Assembly (NCBI GenBank): GCA_040772885.1
Contig: JAXGXF010000001.1
Coordinates: 62,001 to 126,000 of the forward strand
Origin: Pullichristensenella sp002068815
GTDB lineage: Bacteria > Bacillota > Clostridia > Christensenellales > Aristaeellaceae
Length of the DNA stretch: 64,000 bases
Direction of reading: 5' to 3'
Of the stretch, positions 53,432-61,029 are shown piece after piece; position 1 is the stretch's first letter; each line of letters begins with the position of its first letter. Under the pieces are notes generated by a model. That model worked only from the letters and a program-made list of their open reading frames with translations. It was not told where the DNA came from and did no database searches. The position numbers and the translations under genes are program-made.

Positions 53432-53530
53432 TCTCCCAAGGGCTTCGCGGCCGGCAGGAGTGCCTGCCGGAACAGCGACAGGCTTTTCCCAACGCCGCGA
53501 AGCCCGCGGGAATGCCTACCAGAACAGCGA
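53415..53530. repeat. Tandem repeat spanning the clpC and PBP gene ends, with nested hairpins
   Basis: The 13-base core (A/G)CC(A/G)GAACAGCGA occurs at 53415-53427, 53466-53478 and 53518-53530, spaced 51 and 52 bases; each later copy is preceded by GCCT. Between copies, GGGCTTCGCGGC (53440-53451) pairs with GCCGCGAAGCCC (53494-53505), and inside it CCGGCAGG (53451-53458) pairs with CCTGCCGG (53463-53470). The clpC stop (53429-53431) and the PBP stop (53518-53516) both lie in the repeat. It probably acts as a two-way transcript end. Confidence 0.85.
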
Positions 53531-55918
53531 TTGGTTCGTCTCCGTCTCCGGCGGGGCCGCCTCCCGGGTGGCGCCGCCGGTGATGAACTCCGCGACGCGG
53601 TTTAAAAGCCCTCCCGGCTGGTACCGAACGCGCGCGCTCTCCGCCCCCGTCACGAGGCTGCCCTCCTGATACAGCAGCGCGTGGCGGGGGATTGCGCTGT
53701 ATTCGTGCACCTCGTTCAAATTCGCGCCCGCGTCGATGAACTCGATCACCTCGCCGGCCTTGCCGCGCAATTCCGCCGCGATCTCCGCGGCCCCGTTTGT
53801 CCTCCGGATCAGCAAATATTCGGCGTTCTCGTCGCGCGACGTGAACCGGAGCACCGGCGGCTCGCCCGCGGCGCTCACGAGGGCTAAGTCGGTCACCGGC
53901 AGCGGCGCGTCCCACTTGTCGCTGACGACTTCCGGCATGCGGTTCGCGTAGAAGATTTCGGTCTTCGTGTACTCCGCGGGCGTGCGCTCGGCCGCGAGCG
54001 CGACGGCGTTGTCCTGCTCGAGCGCCAGCGCGTCGACGACGACCCGCTTCAAGCTCCTGGGCATCTGGAAATCGCCGTTCAGCCAGTCCCTTCCCGCGCC
54101 CGACAGGAACTTCGCGCACAGCTGCGCGGGGAAGCTGCTGCCGCCCGCCCAGTCGGGGATCGCGTGCTCCCTGTCCGGCTCGTCAAACCCCATCCAGACC
54201 GCGACCGCGAGCCGGGGCGTGTAGGCGACCGTCCACGCGTCGCGGTTGCCGCCATCCATGCCGACGGTTCCGGTCTTCGCCGCGACGCGCGCGTTGACCG
54301 CGGAGAGCGCCTTCGCGCTTCCCTCGGTGGCGGCGGTCGTTAGCATGTCGGTCAGCATATAGGCCGTCTCCGGCGTCACCGCGCGCTGGAACTCCTCGCG
54401 CGCCTCGTAAAGCACCTCTCCGTCCGCGCTCTCGATCCTGCGGATCAGGTGCGGCGCCACGCGCGTGCCGCCGGTGGACCGCGCGCTGTAGGCCGCGCAG
54501 AGCTCGGCGGGGGAGACCCCGTCGGTCATCGCGCCGAGCGCCAGCGCGAGGTTCGCATCGTCGTCCGAGAGCGGTATGCCGAACCGCGCGATCTGCGCGC
54601 GCACCGACGAGATGCCGATCGTGTCGGCGAGGTCTACCGTCGCGACGTTTAAAGACCTCGACAGCGCCTCGCGCAGCGTGACCTCGCCATGGTAGTTCCC
54701 GCCGGCGTTTCCGGGGGTATAGCCGCCCGCGAACGCGCGCTGCTCGTCATTGATAAAGTTGCTGGGCAAAAAGCCGAACCGCTCGATCGCCGCCGCGTAG
54801 GTCGAGACCGGCTTGATGGCCGAGCCCGGCTGCCGCCGAATCTGCGTCGCGCGGTTGAGCCCGAGCCGCACGTCGTAGCTGCGCCCGCCGATGAGCGACA
54901 CGATTTCCCCGTTTTGGGTATTCATCGCGACGAGCGCCGCCTGCGCGGGCGTGCCGTCCTTGGCAGCATCCGGGAAATTCGCGCCGTCCTCGTAGAGCGT
55001 CTCCGCCGCAAGCTGCGCCTCGCGGTCGAGCGCGGTGTAGATTCTGTACCCGCCGACGAGCAGCTCCTCGCCGCCGATTCCGAGCAGCGCCTGCGCCTCG
55101 GCCGCGGCCGCGTCCATATACCAGCCGTGCGCGATCGTCTGCTCCGTCGGCGCGAGCGCGAGCGCCTCGGCCTTCGCCTCCGCCGCCATTTGCTCGGAGA
55201 TGAAGCCGCCCTGGACCATCTCGTTGAGCACGAGGTCGCGCCGCTTCAGCGCGTTCTCGGGCTTCAGATGCGGCGCGTAGTTCGTCGGCGACTTGATGAC
55301 GCCTGCGAGCAGCGCGCCCTCCGCGAGCGTCAGCTCCGACGCGCTCTTGTCGAAGTACGCGTTCGAGGCCGCCTCGATGCCGTAGGCCCCCTTGCCGAAG
55401 TAGACGACGTTGAGATACCGTTCGAGTATCTCGTCCTTCGTCAGCTTCCGCTCCAATTGAAGGGCCAGCAGCGCCTCCTGCGCCTTGCGCGAGAGCGTCT
55501 TTTCGTTCGACAGGTGCGTCAGCTTGATCAACTGCTGCGTGATCGTCGACGCGCCCTGCGAGAAGCTCAGCGTCTGGATGTCGTGCCAGAGCGCGCCGAA
55601 CAAGCGCACCATGTCTACGCCGCTGTGCTCGTAAAACCGCTGGTCCTCCGCCGCGATGAACGCCTCGCGGACGTGCTGCGGGACGTCCGTCAGCGGCACG
55701 TAGACGCGGTTCTCGCTGCCGTAGAGGCTGCCGGCGCTCTCGCCGTCCGCGGCGTACACGACGGTCGTCTGCTTCAATTCCGTCAGCTTGTTCAGGTCGA
55801 GCTTATGCCAGTTCCAGAATTCCAGCTGCCAGACCAGCGCCCCCAGGAGCGCAACGGCCACCGCCAGCGCGGTCCACAGCATCCATTTCCGCTTCAAATC
55901 CATCGCCTCCCGGGTCAT
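53516..55918 (-). CDS. Class A penicillin-binding protein (transglycosylase/transpeptidase)
   Basis: 800-residue peptidoglycan synthase. One membrane helix at ~14-32. Transglycosylase domain: AAEDQRFYEHSGVD near 90 with the catalytic Glu, and FSQGASTITQQLIK near 118. Transpeptidase: SxxK in RQPGSAIKP near 364, SLN in SRSLNVATVDLAD near 418 and KTGT near 541. A ~120-residue C-terminal tail follows, with a beta-rich part after ~665. Start 55918 has AGAGGA close upstream; ATG 55903 (MDLKRKW) with GGGAGG is the alternative. The last codons (QSLFW) lie within the tandem repeat shared with clpC. Confidence 0.93.
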   Translation of the reverse strand: MTREAMDLKRKWMLWTALAVAVALLGALVWQLEFWNWHKLDLNKLTELKQTTVVYAADGESAGSLYGSENRVYVPLTDVPQHVREAFIAAEDQRFYEHSGVDMVRLFGALWHDIQTLSFSQGASTITQQLIKLTHLSNEKTLSRKAQEALLALQLERKLTKDEILERYLNVVYFGKGAYGIEAASNAYFDKSASELTLAEGALLAGVIKSPTNYAPHLKPENALKRRDLVLNEMVQGGFISEQMAAEAKAEALALAPTEQTIAHGWYMDAAAAEAQALLGIGGEELLVGGYRIYTALDREAQLAAETLYEDGANFPDAAKDGTPAQAALVAMNTQNGEIVSLIGGRSYDVRLGLNRATQIRRQPGSAIKPVSTYAAAIERFGFLPSNFINDEQRAFAGGYTPGNAGGNYHGEVTLREALSRSLNVATVDLADTIGISSVRAQIARFGIPLSDDDANLALALGAMTDGVSPAELCAAYSARSTGGTRVAPHLIRRIESADGEVLYEAREEFQRAVTPETAYMLTDMLTTAATEGSAKALSAVNARVAAKTGTVGMDGGNRDAWTVAYTPRLAVAVWMGFDEPDREHAIPDWAGGSSFPAQLCAKFLSGAGRDWLNGDFQMPRSLKRVVVDALALEQDNAVALAAERTPAEYTKTEIFYANRMPEVVSDKWDAPLPVTDLALVSAAGEPPVLRFTSRDENAEYLLIRRTNGAAEIAAELRGKAGEVIEFIDAGANLNEVHEYSAIPRHALLYQEGSLVTGAESARVRYQPGGLLNRVAEFITGGATREAAPPETETNQSLFW

Positions 55919-56042
55919 AATCCTCTTTTCACATCCGCGTTTTTCCAGCGCGCCGCGCGCGATGCCTCACCAATGCGGACATTTCCGTTCCTATGTTTTC
56001 CCACCCCCGGCGCGATTAGCCGCTTTTGCCGGAAATTGTTCG

Positions 56043-56072
56043 TGGACACCGCCCGAGCAAATCGGTTACAAT
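56043..56072 (+). promoter_or_regulatory. Promoter of the FtsH-like gene
   Basis: TGGACA (56043-56048), 18-base spacer, TACAAT (56067-56072), 32 bases before the TTG start. Confidence 0.6.
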
Positions 56073-56103
56073 ATATATGGCTCAATGCGATGGGGTGATA
56101 TAT

Positions 56104-57627
56104 TTGAAACGAAGTTGGAATCTGATGAATTTCGGCGCGCTGTCTCTGATGCTGGCAGGCGTTTTGCTTTCATTGCTCGCGGGGAGGAGCGCGCAGACGG
56201 TCGACATCGCCGCGCGGACGTGCCTGGCCGTGTCGGTCGCGCTGTTCATCGCCTCGGTGCTGCTTCGCCCGAGGGCGCTTCGCACCGATCCCGCCGGCAG
56301 GGTCGCCGGGCTGAACCCCGCGGAGGGGAAGACCGGGTGCGGCTTCCGGGACGTCGCGGCGAACGACGAGGCGCGAAAGAGCCTCGAGGGCCTGGTCGAC
56401 TATTTGAAAAATCCGGAAAAATACGCGAAGTACGGCGCCAGAATGCCGCGCGGCGTGCTCCTGTACGGCCCTCCCGGGACGGGCAAGACGCTGCTCGCGC
56501 GGGCGCTCGCCGGGGAGGCGGGCGTGCCGTTTTTCGCGCTGTCCGGCTCGGATTTCGTGCAGATGTACGTAGGCGTCGGCGCAAACCGCGTGCGCGAGCT
56601 GTTCAAGGCCGCGCGCAAGGCCGGGAAGTGCGTCGTATTCATCGACGAGATCGACGCGATGGGCAAGAAGCGCGACGACCAGTCCTCCGACGAGCGCGAC
56701 CAGACGCTGAACGCGCTTTTGAGCGAGATGTCGGGATTCCGGCCGTCCGACGGCGTGATCGTGCTCGCGGCGACGAACCGCCTGGACACGCTCGACCCGG
56801 CGCTCCTGCGCCCCGGCCGCTTCGACCGCCAGATCGAGGTCGGCCTTCCCGGGCGCGACGAGCGGCTGAGCATATTGAAGCTCCACAGCCGGAACAAGCC
56901 GCTGTCGGGGGAGATCGACCTCGAGGTGCTCGCGCACGACACGAGCCAGTTCTCCGGCGCGTCGCTCGAGAATCTGCTCAACGAGGCCGCGATCTCCGCC
57001 GCGAACCGCAACGCCGACGAGATCGGGCCGGACGACATCCGCGGCGCGTTCTACAAGACGATCGCCGGCGCGGACCGCAAAAGCACCGCGACGAAGGTCG
57101 AGCAGCTGACGATCGCGCTGCACGAGGCCGGGCACGCGGTCGCCGCGCGCGTTCTGACGCCGGAGAACCAGTTAAAGCGCGTGAGCATTTTGCCCGCGGG
57201 GTACGGCGCGGCGGGGTACAACCTGTCGATCCCGCCGGAGCGCGTGATGATCGGCAAGAGGGACATCGAAAACCAGGTGCAGGTGCTGCTCGCCGGCCGC
57301 GCCGCGGAGCTTCTGGTCGGCGGCGAGGACGCGCTGACCGCGGGCGCCTCGAACGACCTCTCCCGCGCGGCGGAGCTCGTGAGCACGCTCGTCATGGACC
57401 TCGGCATGGGCGGGGAGCCCGCCGTGTCGCTTCGGGCGCTGTCTCGCGCGTGCGGAAATTCCGTCGACGCGAAGGACTTGTGCAAAAACAAGCTGAACGA
57501 GCTGTACGCGAGCGTCTCCGAGGTGCTCTCCGGGCGCGTGGACGCGCTGATGCGGCTGACCGAGGCGCTCGTCGAGCGCGAGGCGATGACCGGCGAGGAG
57601 GTCGACGAGGTCTTAAACGCCGCGTAG
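56104..57627 (+). CDS. ftsH: FtsH-like AAA+ zinc protease with minimal outside loop
   Basis: 507 residues against ~600-650 for FtsH. Two membrane helices at ~8-26 and ~38-56 are joined by a loop of only about twelve residues; the usual ~70-residue extracytoplasmic domain is missing. AAA+ module: Walker A GPPGTGKTLLA near 124, Walker B VVFIDEIDAMGKKRD near 178, SRH ATNRLDTLDPALLRPGRFDR near 221. Protease: zinc motif HEAGH near 340 and the third-ligand region AGASNDLSRA near 415. TTG start at 56104 behind GGGGTGAT. It lies upstream of the spoIIA operon on the same strand, separated by 243 bases. Confidence 0.9.
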   Translation: MKRSWNLMNFGALSLMLAGVLLSLLAGRSAQTVDIAARTCLAVSVALFIASVLLRPRALRTDPAGRVAGLNPAEGKTGCGFRDVAANDEARKSLEGLVDYLKNPEKYAKYGARMPRGVLLYGPPGTGKTLLARALAGEAGVPFFALSGSDFVQMYVGVGANRVRELFKAARKAGKCVVFIDEIDAMGKKRDDQSSDERDQTLNALLSEMSGFRPSDGVIVLAATNRLDTLDPALLRPGRFDRQIEVGLPGRDERLSILKLHSRNKPLSGEIDLEVLAHDTSQFSGASLENLLNEAAISAANRNADEIGPDDIRGAFYKTIAGADRKSTATKVEQLTIALHEAGHAVAARVLTPENQLKRVSILPAGYGAAGYNLSIPPERVMIGKRDIENQVQVLLAGRAAELLVGGEDALTAGASNDLSRAAELVSTLVMDLGMGGEPAVSLRALSRACGNSVDAKDLCKNKLNELYASVSEVLSGRVDALMRLTEALVEREAMTGEEVDEVLNAA

Positions 57628-57657
57628 CGCAAGCCGGATAGATCCCAGATAACGCTT

Positions 57658-57712
57658 GCTCCCGGACTCGGCCGTTTGAATCCTCCGTTTCAAACGGCAT
57701 GGGTTCGGGAGC
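57658..57712. repeat. Nested inverted repeat after the FtsH-like gene
   Basis: Outer arms GCTCCCG (57658-57664) / CGGGAGC (57706-57712); inner arms GCCGTTTGAA (57671-57680) / TTCAAACGGC (57689-57698). It lies 30 bases after the stop. No T run follows at once; a T-rich stretch occurs at 57741-57752. It may end ftsH transcription. Confidence 0.7.
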
Positions 57713-57760
57713 GACTTCTGCTTTGCCGCCGCCTCTCCGGATTTTCTTTTTTCACATCCG

Positions 57761-57799
57761 TGTCGAACGAATTGCGGAATTCGACATTTATTTCCGACA
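57761..57799 (+). promoter_or_regulatory. Three Spo0A boxes upstream of spoIIA
   Basis: TGTCGAA (57761-57767, exact 0A box), TTCGACA (57780-57786, exact box in reverse) and TCCGACA (57793-57799, one mismatch, reverse). They lie about 40-80 bases upstream of the expected transcription start, where phosphorylated Spo0A activates spoIIA in Bacillus subtilis. Confidence 0.75.
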
Positions 57800-57807
57800 T
57801 TCGATGA

Positions 57808-57833
57808 AGGATATGACAGCGAAAGCATGGAAT
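57808..57833 (+). promoter_or_regulatory. Sigma-H promoter of the spoIIA operon
   Basis: AGGATAT (57808-57814), 14-base spacer, GGAAT (57829-57833). This matches the sigma-H pattern AGGAWWT-N14-RGAAT exactly. The expected start of transcription is near 57840. spoIIA is sigma-H dependent in Bacillus and Clostridium. Confidence 0.8.
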
Positions 57834-57878
57834 CATACGCCGATAAACATAGCGGCGAAGGGATGATTCCATGCTTTC
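57821..57878. repeat. 16-bp perfect inverted repeat from the sigma-H -10 to the spoIIAA start codon
   Basis: Left arm GAAAGCATGGAATCAT (57821-57836) includes the GGAAT -10. Right arm (57863-57878) is its exact complement and includes the ATG at 57871. Inside lies a second pair CGCCG (57838-57842) / CGGCG (57853-57857). The ribosome site AAGGG (57858-57862) directly abuts the right arm. Confidence 0.9.
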
Positions 57879-58176
57879 CTATGAGAAGTACAAGGGCAAG
57901 CTGACGGTCAGGCTCAAGGGAGAGCTGGATCATGCGAGCATTGCCCCCATCCGCGCGGAACTGGACCAGCTGTTGAACGACCCCAAGGTCAAGCACCTGG
58001 TGCTCGACATGGAGGGGGTCAGCTTCATGGACAGCTCGGCCATAGGCCTCGTGATCGGGCGCTACAAGGCGCTCGCCCGGCGGGGAGGAAGCGTCTCCGT
58101 CACGCGCACCGCGCCGCGCGTGGACAGGATCTTCGAGATGGCGGGGCTGTATCAGATCGTGGAAAAACGCGCATGA
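57871..58176 (+). CDS. spoIIAA: Anti-sigma F factor antagonist SpoIIAA
   Basis: STAS-domain protein, 101 residues. It binds SpoIIAB to free sigma-F in the forespore and is itself phosphorylated by SpoIIAB. The phosphorylation site is in FMDSSAIGLVIGRYK near residues 52-66 (serine pair after Asp). N-terminal KLTVRLKGELDHASI is the usual first strand pair. ATG 57871 follows AAGGG by eight bases. First gene of the three-gene operon; control by the Spo0A boxes, sigma-H promoter and inverted repeat described separately. The stop is 15 bases before the spoIIAB start. Confidence 0.95.
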   Translation: MLSYEKYKGKLTVRLKGELDHASIAPIRAELDQLLNDPKVKHLVLDMEGVSFMDSSAIGLVIGRYKALARRGGSVSVTRTAPRVDRIFEMAGLYQIVEKRA

Positions 58177-58190
58177 AAGCGGAGGGGCGT

Positions 58191-58646
58191 ATGAAAATCA
58201 AGAATGAAATGCGGCTGGATTTCCCCGCCGCCGGAAAGAACGAGAGCTTCGCGCGGCTGGTCATCAGCGCGTTCGTGCTGCCGCTGAACCCGACGCTCGA
58301 GGAGCTCGCGGACGTCAAGACCGCGGTCTCGGAAGCCGTGACGAACGCGATCGTCCACGGCTACGCCGACGCGCCGGGCACGGTCCGGCTTCACGCGGTG
58401 CTCTACGAGGACGACACGCTGAAGGTCGACGTGATCGACAACGGCCGGGGCATCGAGGACATCGCGCTGGCGAGGACGCCGTTTTTCACGACCTGCGGGG
58501 AGGACGAGCGGTCCGGCATGGGGTTTACCGTCATGGAGAGCTTTATGGACGAGGTGAGCGTCCAATCGAAGCCCGGGCGCGGCACGACCGTGACCCTCGT
58601 AAAGCGTCTGCGCGCGTGTGAAACGGAAAGCGCGCGGCGCGCTTGA
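58191..58646 (+). CDS. spoIIAB: Anti-sigma F factor SpoIIAB
   Basis: Serine kinase and sigma-F inhibitor of the HATPase_c family, 151 residues. All ATP-site boxes are present: N-box TAVSEAVTNAIVHGY near residues 45-59, G1 VIDNGRGI near 82, G2 ERSGMGFTVMESF near 104, and GRGTTVTLVK near 126. This contrasts with the degenerate paralogue at 35.6 kb. Start ATG 58191 has GGAGGGG upstream, preferred to the ATG at 58173, which overlaps the spoIIAA stop. It overlaps sigF by four bases, coupling inhibitor and sigma synthesis. Confidence 0.96.
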   Translation: MKIKNEMRLDFPAAGKNESFARLVISAFVLPLNPTLEELADVKTAVSEAVTNAIVHGYADAPGTVRLHAVLYEDDTLKVDVIDNGRGIEDIALARTPFFTTCGEDERSGMGFTVMESFMDEVSVQSKPGRGTTVTLVKRLRACETESARRA

Positions 58647-59401
58647 CGCCGGACAGGCACCAAAGAACGCTCGAGAAAATCCGGCTCGCGCAGGAAGGGG
58701 ACATGGCGTCGCGCGAGGAACTGGTCCATGAGAACCTTGGGCTCGTAAAGTACATCGTGAAGCGGTTTCAAGACCGGGGTCGGGAATACGACGACCTGTT
58801 TCAGTACGGCTGCATGGGGCTTTTGAAGGCCATCGAGCGGTTCGATCCGGCCTTCAACGTCGCGTTTTCCACCTACGCGGTCCCGGTCATCATGGGGGAG
58901 GTCCGCAGGTTTCTCCGGGACGATTCGAGCGTGCACGTCGCGCGCTCGATCAAGGACAACGCGAAGAGGATCGAGGCCGCGCGCGAGCGGATATTGAAGG
59001 AGACCGGGCGGGAGCCGTCGATCGAGGCGATCGCGGAGAGCCTGCAGATGAGCCGCGGCGACGTGCTGCTCGCTCTGAACGCCGCGCAGCCGGTGCGCTC
59101 GCTCGATGCGCCGATCGATTCGGAAAATACGCTGTCGCTCGGGGAAACGATCGGCGTCGACGAGGTCGAGGAGGTCGACAAAAAAATCCTCCTCCAGAGC
59201 CTTTTGAAGGTGCTTCCGAAGGAGGATATGCGCCTGATCGCGCTCCGATACTTCCAGGCAAAGACGCAGACCGAGATCGCCAAGGAGATGGGAATCTCGC
59301 AGGTGCAGGTCTCTCGGCTCGAGAGCAAGATACTGAAGCGCCTGCGCGGGTACGCAGAGGGAGAGGAGTACCCGAATTCGGTCTGCAATCTAAAGACTTA
59401 G
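58643..59401 (+). CDS. sigF: Forespore sigma factor SigF
   Basis: Early forespore-specific RNA polymerase sigma factor, 252 residues. Region 2: ENLGLVKYIVKRFQDRGREYDDLFQ within residues 30-54 and VAFSTYAVPVIMGEVRRFLRD near 73. Region 3: GREPSIEAIAESL. Region 4: LPKEDMRLIALRYFQAKTQ and AKEMGISQVQVSRLESKIL. TTG start at 58643 overlaps the spoIIAB TGA stop. The last ten codons (after EEYPN) lie in 21-base tandem repeats shared with the convergent lysA end. Together with spoVT it shows endospore capacity. Confidence 0.96.
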   Translation: MTPDRHQRTLEKIRLAQEGDMASREELVHENLGLVKYIVKRFQDRGREYDDLFQYGCMGLLKAIERFDPAFNVAFSTYAVPVIMGEVRRFLRDDSSVHVARSIKDNAKRIEAARERILKETGREPSIEAIAESLQMSRGDVLLALNAAQPVRSLDAPIDSENTLSLGETIGVDEVEEVDKKILLQSLLKVLPKEDMRLIALRYFQAKTQTEIAKEMGISQVQVSRLESKILKRLRGYAEGEEYPNSVCNLKT

Positions 59402-59453
59402 GTCTCTTATATAAAGACCTCGGTCTTTTATTTATCGACTTCGGTCTGATTTA
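59370..59453. repeat. Four 21-bp tandem repeats across the sigF and lysA gene ends
   Basis: Units at 59370-59390, 59391-59411, 59412-59432 and 59433-59453. Units 2 and 3 agree at 17 of 21 bases; the core GA(C/A)(T/C)T(C/A)GGTCT is in all four. The sigF stop (59399-59401) lies in unit 2 and the lysA stop (complement of 59428-59430) in unit 3. The period is seven codons, so it is read in one frame by each gene. Confidence 0.85.
59400..59433 (+). terminator. Possible terminator of the spoIIA operon
   Basis: Arms AGGTCT (59400-59405) and AGACCT (59415-59420) with a nine-base loop, then GGTCTTTTATTT. The hairpin is made from two units of the 21-bp tandem repeat. Confidence 0.6.
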
Positions 59454-60711
59454 CGAGCTTTTCGTAGAATTCCGTCTCGTCCAGCGTCGCAAAATAGTCC
59501 TTTGGCGCCTCCGCCCGGCGAATCCTGTCGAAAGTCCCGTCCGGATGCAGCAGAATTTCGGCGGAGCGCAGCTTTCCGTTGTAGTTGTAGCCCATCGAAT
59601 AGCCGTGCGCGCCGGTATCGTGGATGACGACGAGGTCTCCGATCTCGATCTTCGGAAGCGGCCGGTCGACGGCAAACTTGTCGTTGTTCTCGCAAAGCGA
59701 GCCGACGACGTCGTAGATATGGTCGTTGGGCAGGTTTTCCTTGCCGGCGACGGTGATGTGGTGGTAGGCGCCGTAGATCGCGGGGCGCATCAGGTTTGCC
59801 GCGCACGCGTCGAGGCCGATATACTCCTTATAGATGTGCTTTTCGTGGATCGCCGTCGCGACGAGGCAGCCGTGCGGCCCGGTCATGTAGCGCCCGAGCT
59901 CGCTGGCGATGTTGACGTTCATGCCGGACGGGGCGATCATCTCCGCGAAGAGCTTCTGCACTTCCCGGGAAATCTCGAAGATGTCTGCGCTCGTCTCCTG
60001 CGGGCGGTAGGGGATTCCGATGCCGCCGGAGAGGTTGATCATAAAGAACTCCGCGCCGATCATCTCGTGCGCTTCCTTGGCGAGCTTGAACAGCATCTTC
60101 GCGATCGTGGGATAGTACGCCTGGTCGGTCGAGTTGCTCGCGAGCAGCGTGTGGAGCCCAAACTGCTTCACGCCCTCGGCCTGCAGAAGCCGTATCGCGC
60201 GGAAAATCTGCGGGCGCGTCAGCCCGTACTTCGCGTCCCACGGGTGGCCCATCGTGGTGTTTCCGATGTGCAGCTCTCCGCCCGGATTGTAGCGCAGGCA
60301 GATTTTCTCCGGGATGCCGCCGTTCTCTTTCAGGAAGTCGATGTGCGTGATGTCGTCGAGGTTTACGATGACGCCCATCTTCCGGGCAAGCCGGTATTCC
60401 TCGCCGGGCGTCATGTTGGAGGAAAACATGATCTCCTCGCCGCGAAAGCCGACGGCCTGCGCGAGCATCAGCTCCGTCAGCGAGGCGCAGTCGACGCCGC
60501 AGCCCTCGCCCTTTAGGATCGAGAGGATATGCGGGTTCGGGTTTGCCTTGACCGCGAAGTACTCCCGGAACCCCGGATTCCACGAAAACGCCTCGCGGAC
60601 GCGCCGCGCGGTCAGGCGGATGCCCTGTTCGTCGTAGAGGTGGAACGGCGTCGGGCACACAGACGCGATTTCCCGGAGCTTCTCGGCGGGGCAGAATGGC
60701 AGCTTCTGCAT
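59428..60711 (-). CDS. lysA: Diaminopimelate decarboxylase
   Basis: PLP-dependent fold-type III decarboxylase making lysine from meso-diaminopimelate. 427 residues. PLP-lysine motif FAVKANPNPHIL near residue 51, GVDCASLTELMLA near 70, LSGGIGIPY near 231 (phosphate loop) and HDTGAHGYSMGYNYNGKLR near 367. The ATG at 60711 has GGAGG seven bases upstream; the earlier ATG at 60825 lies before the promoter. A carboxynorspermidine decarboxylase is the main alternative in this fold. The C-terminal VNQTEVDK is encoded inside the tandem repeat shared with sigF. Confidence 0.88.
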   Translation of the reverse strand: MQKLPFCPAEKLREIASVCPTPFHLYDEQGIRLTARRVREAFSWNPGFREYFAVKANPNPHILSILKGEGCGVDCASLTELMLAQAVGFRGEEIMFSSNMTPGEEYRLARKMGVIVNLDDITHIDFLKENGGIPEKICLRYNPGGELHIGNTTMGHPWDAKYGLTRPQIFRAIRLLQAEGVKQFGLHTLLASNSTDQAYYPTIAKMLFKLAKEAHEMIGAEFFMINLSGGIGIPYRPQETSADIFEISREVQKLFAEMIAPSGMNVNIASELGRYMTGPHGCLVATAIHEKHIYKEYIGLDACAANLMRPAIYGAYHHITVAGKENLPNDHIYDVVGSLCENNDKFAVDRPLPKIEIGDLVVIHDTGAHGYSMGYNYNGKLRSAEILLHPDGTFDRIRRAEAPKDYFATLDETEFYEKLVNQTEVDK

Positions 60712-60754
60712 AATTATACCTCCGTGCATAAATATCCGCGAGGAAATTAAAAGA

Positions 60755-60783
60755 ATGATATTCGCTTTTGGGGCGCGCGTCAA
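60755..60783 (-). promoter_or_regulatory. Promoter of lysA
   Basis: On the minus strand: TTGACG (60783-60778), 17-base spacer, TATCAT (60760-60755), 44 bases before the start. No lysine riboswitch was recognised. Confidence 0.72.
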
Positions 60784-60832
60784 GTATATTCTGGTTGAAT
60801 TCGGTAAAATCGAATTGTTTAACATTTTGCCG

Positions 60833-60861
60833 TTGATAGGATTGTCCTTTCGTGCTAAAGT
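60833..60861 (+). promoter_or_regulatory. Promoter of the radical SAM-rng operon
   Basis: TTGATA (60833-60838), 17-base spacer, TAAAGT (60856-60861). It gives a leader of about 160 bases (60870-61029) that contains the hairpin GAAAAACC/GGTTTTTC (60878-60896 region) and GGAG/CTCC stems but no riboswitch I recognise. Confidence 0.6.
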
Positions 60862-61029
60862 TGAGTGGAAGCGATCAGAAAAACCGCAGGTTTTTCGGGC
60901 TCGGCGGCAGGATGGAGTGCCGAAGGCCGGCGGTCGGGAGAATGCTCCAAAAATCGCAGACTTTCACGTCGGCCGGGAGTGCGATTCCGCGCGCCGGCGA
61001 TCGATGGAATTATCGCTGGAGGTATCGGC

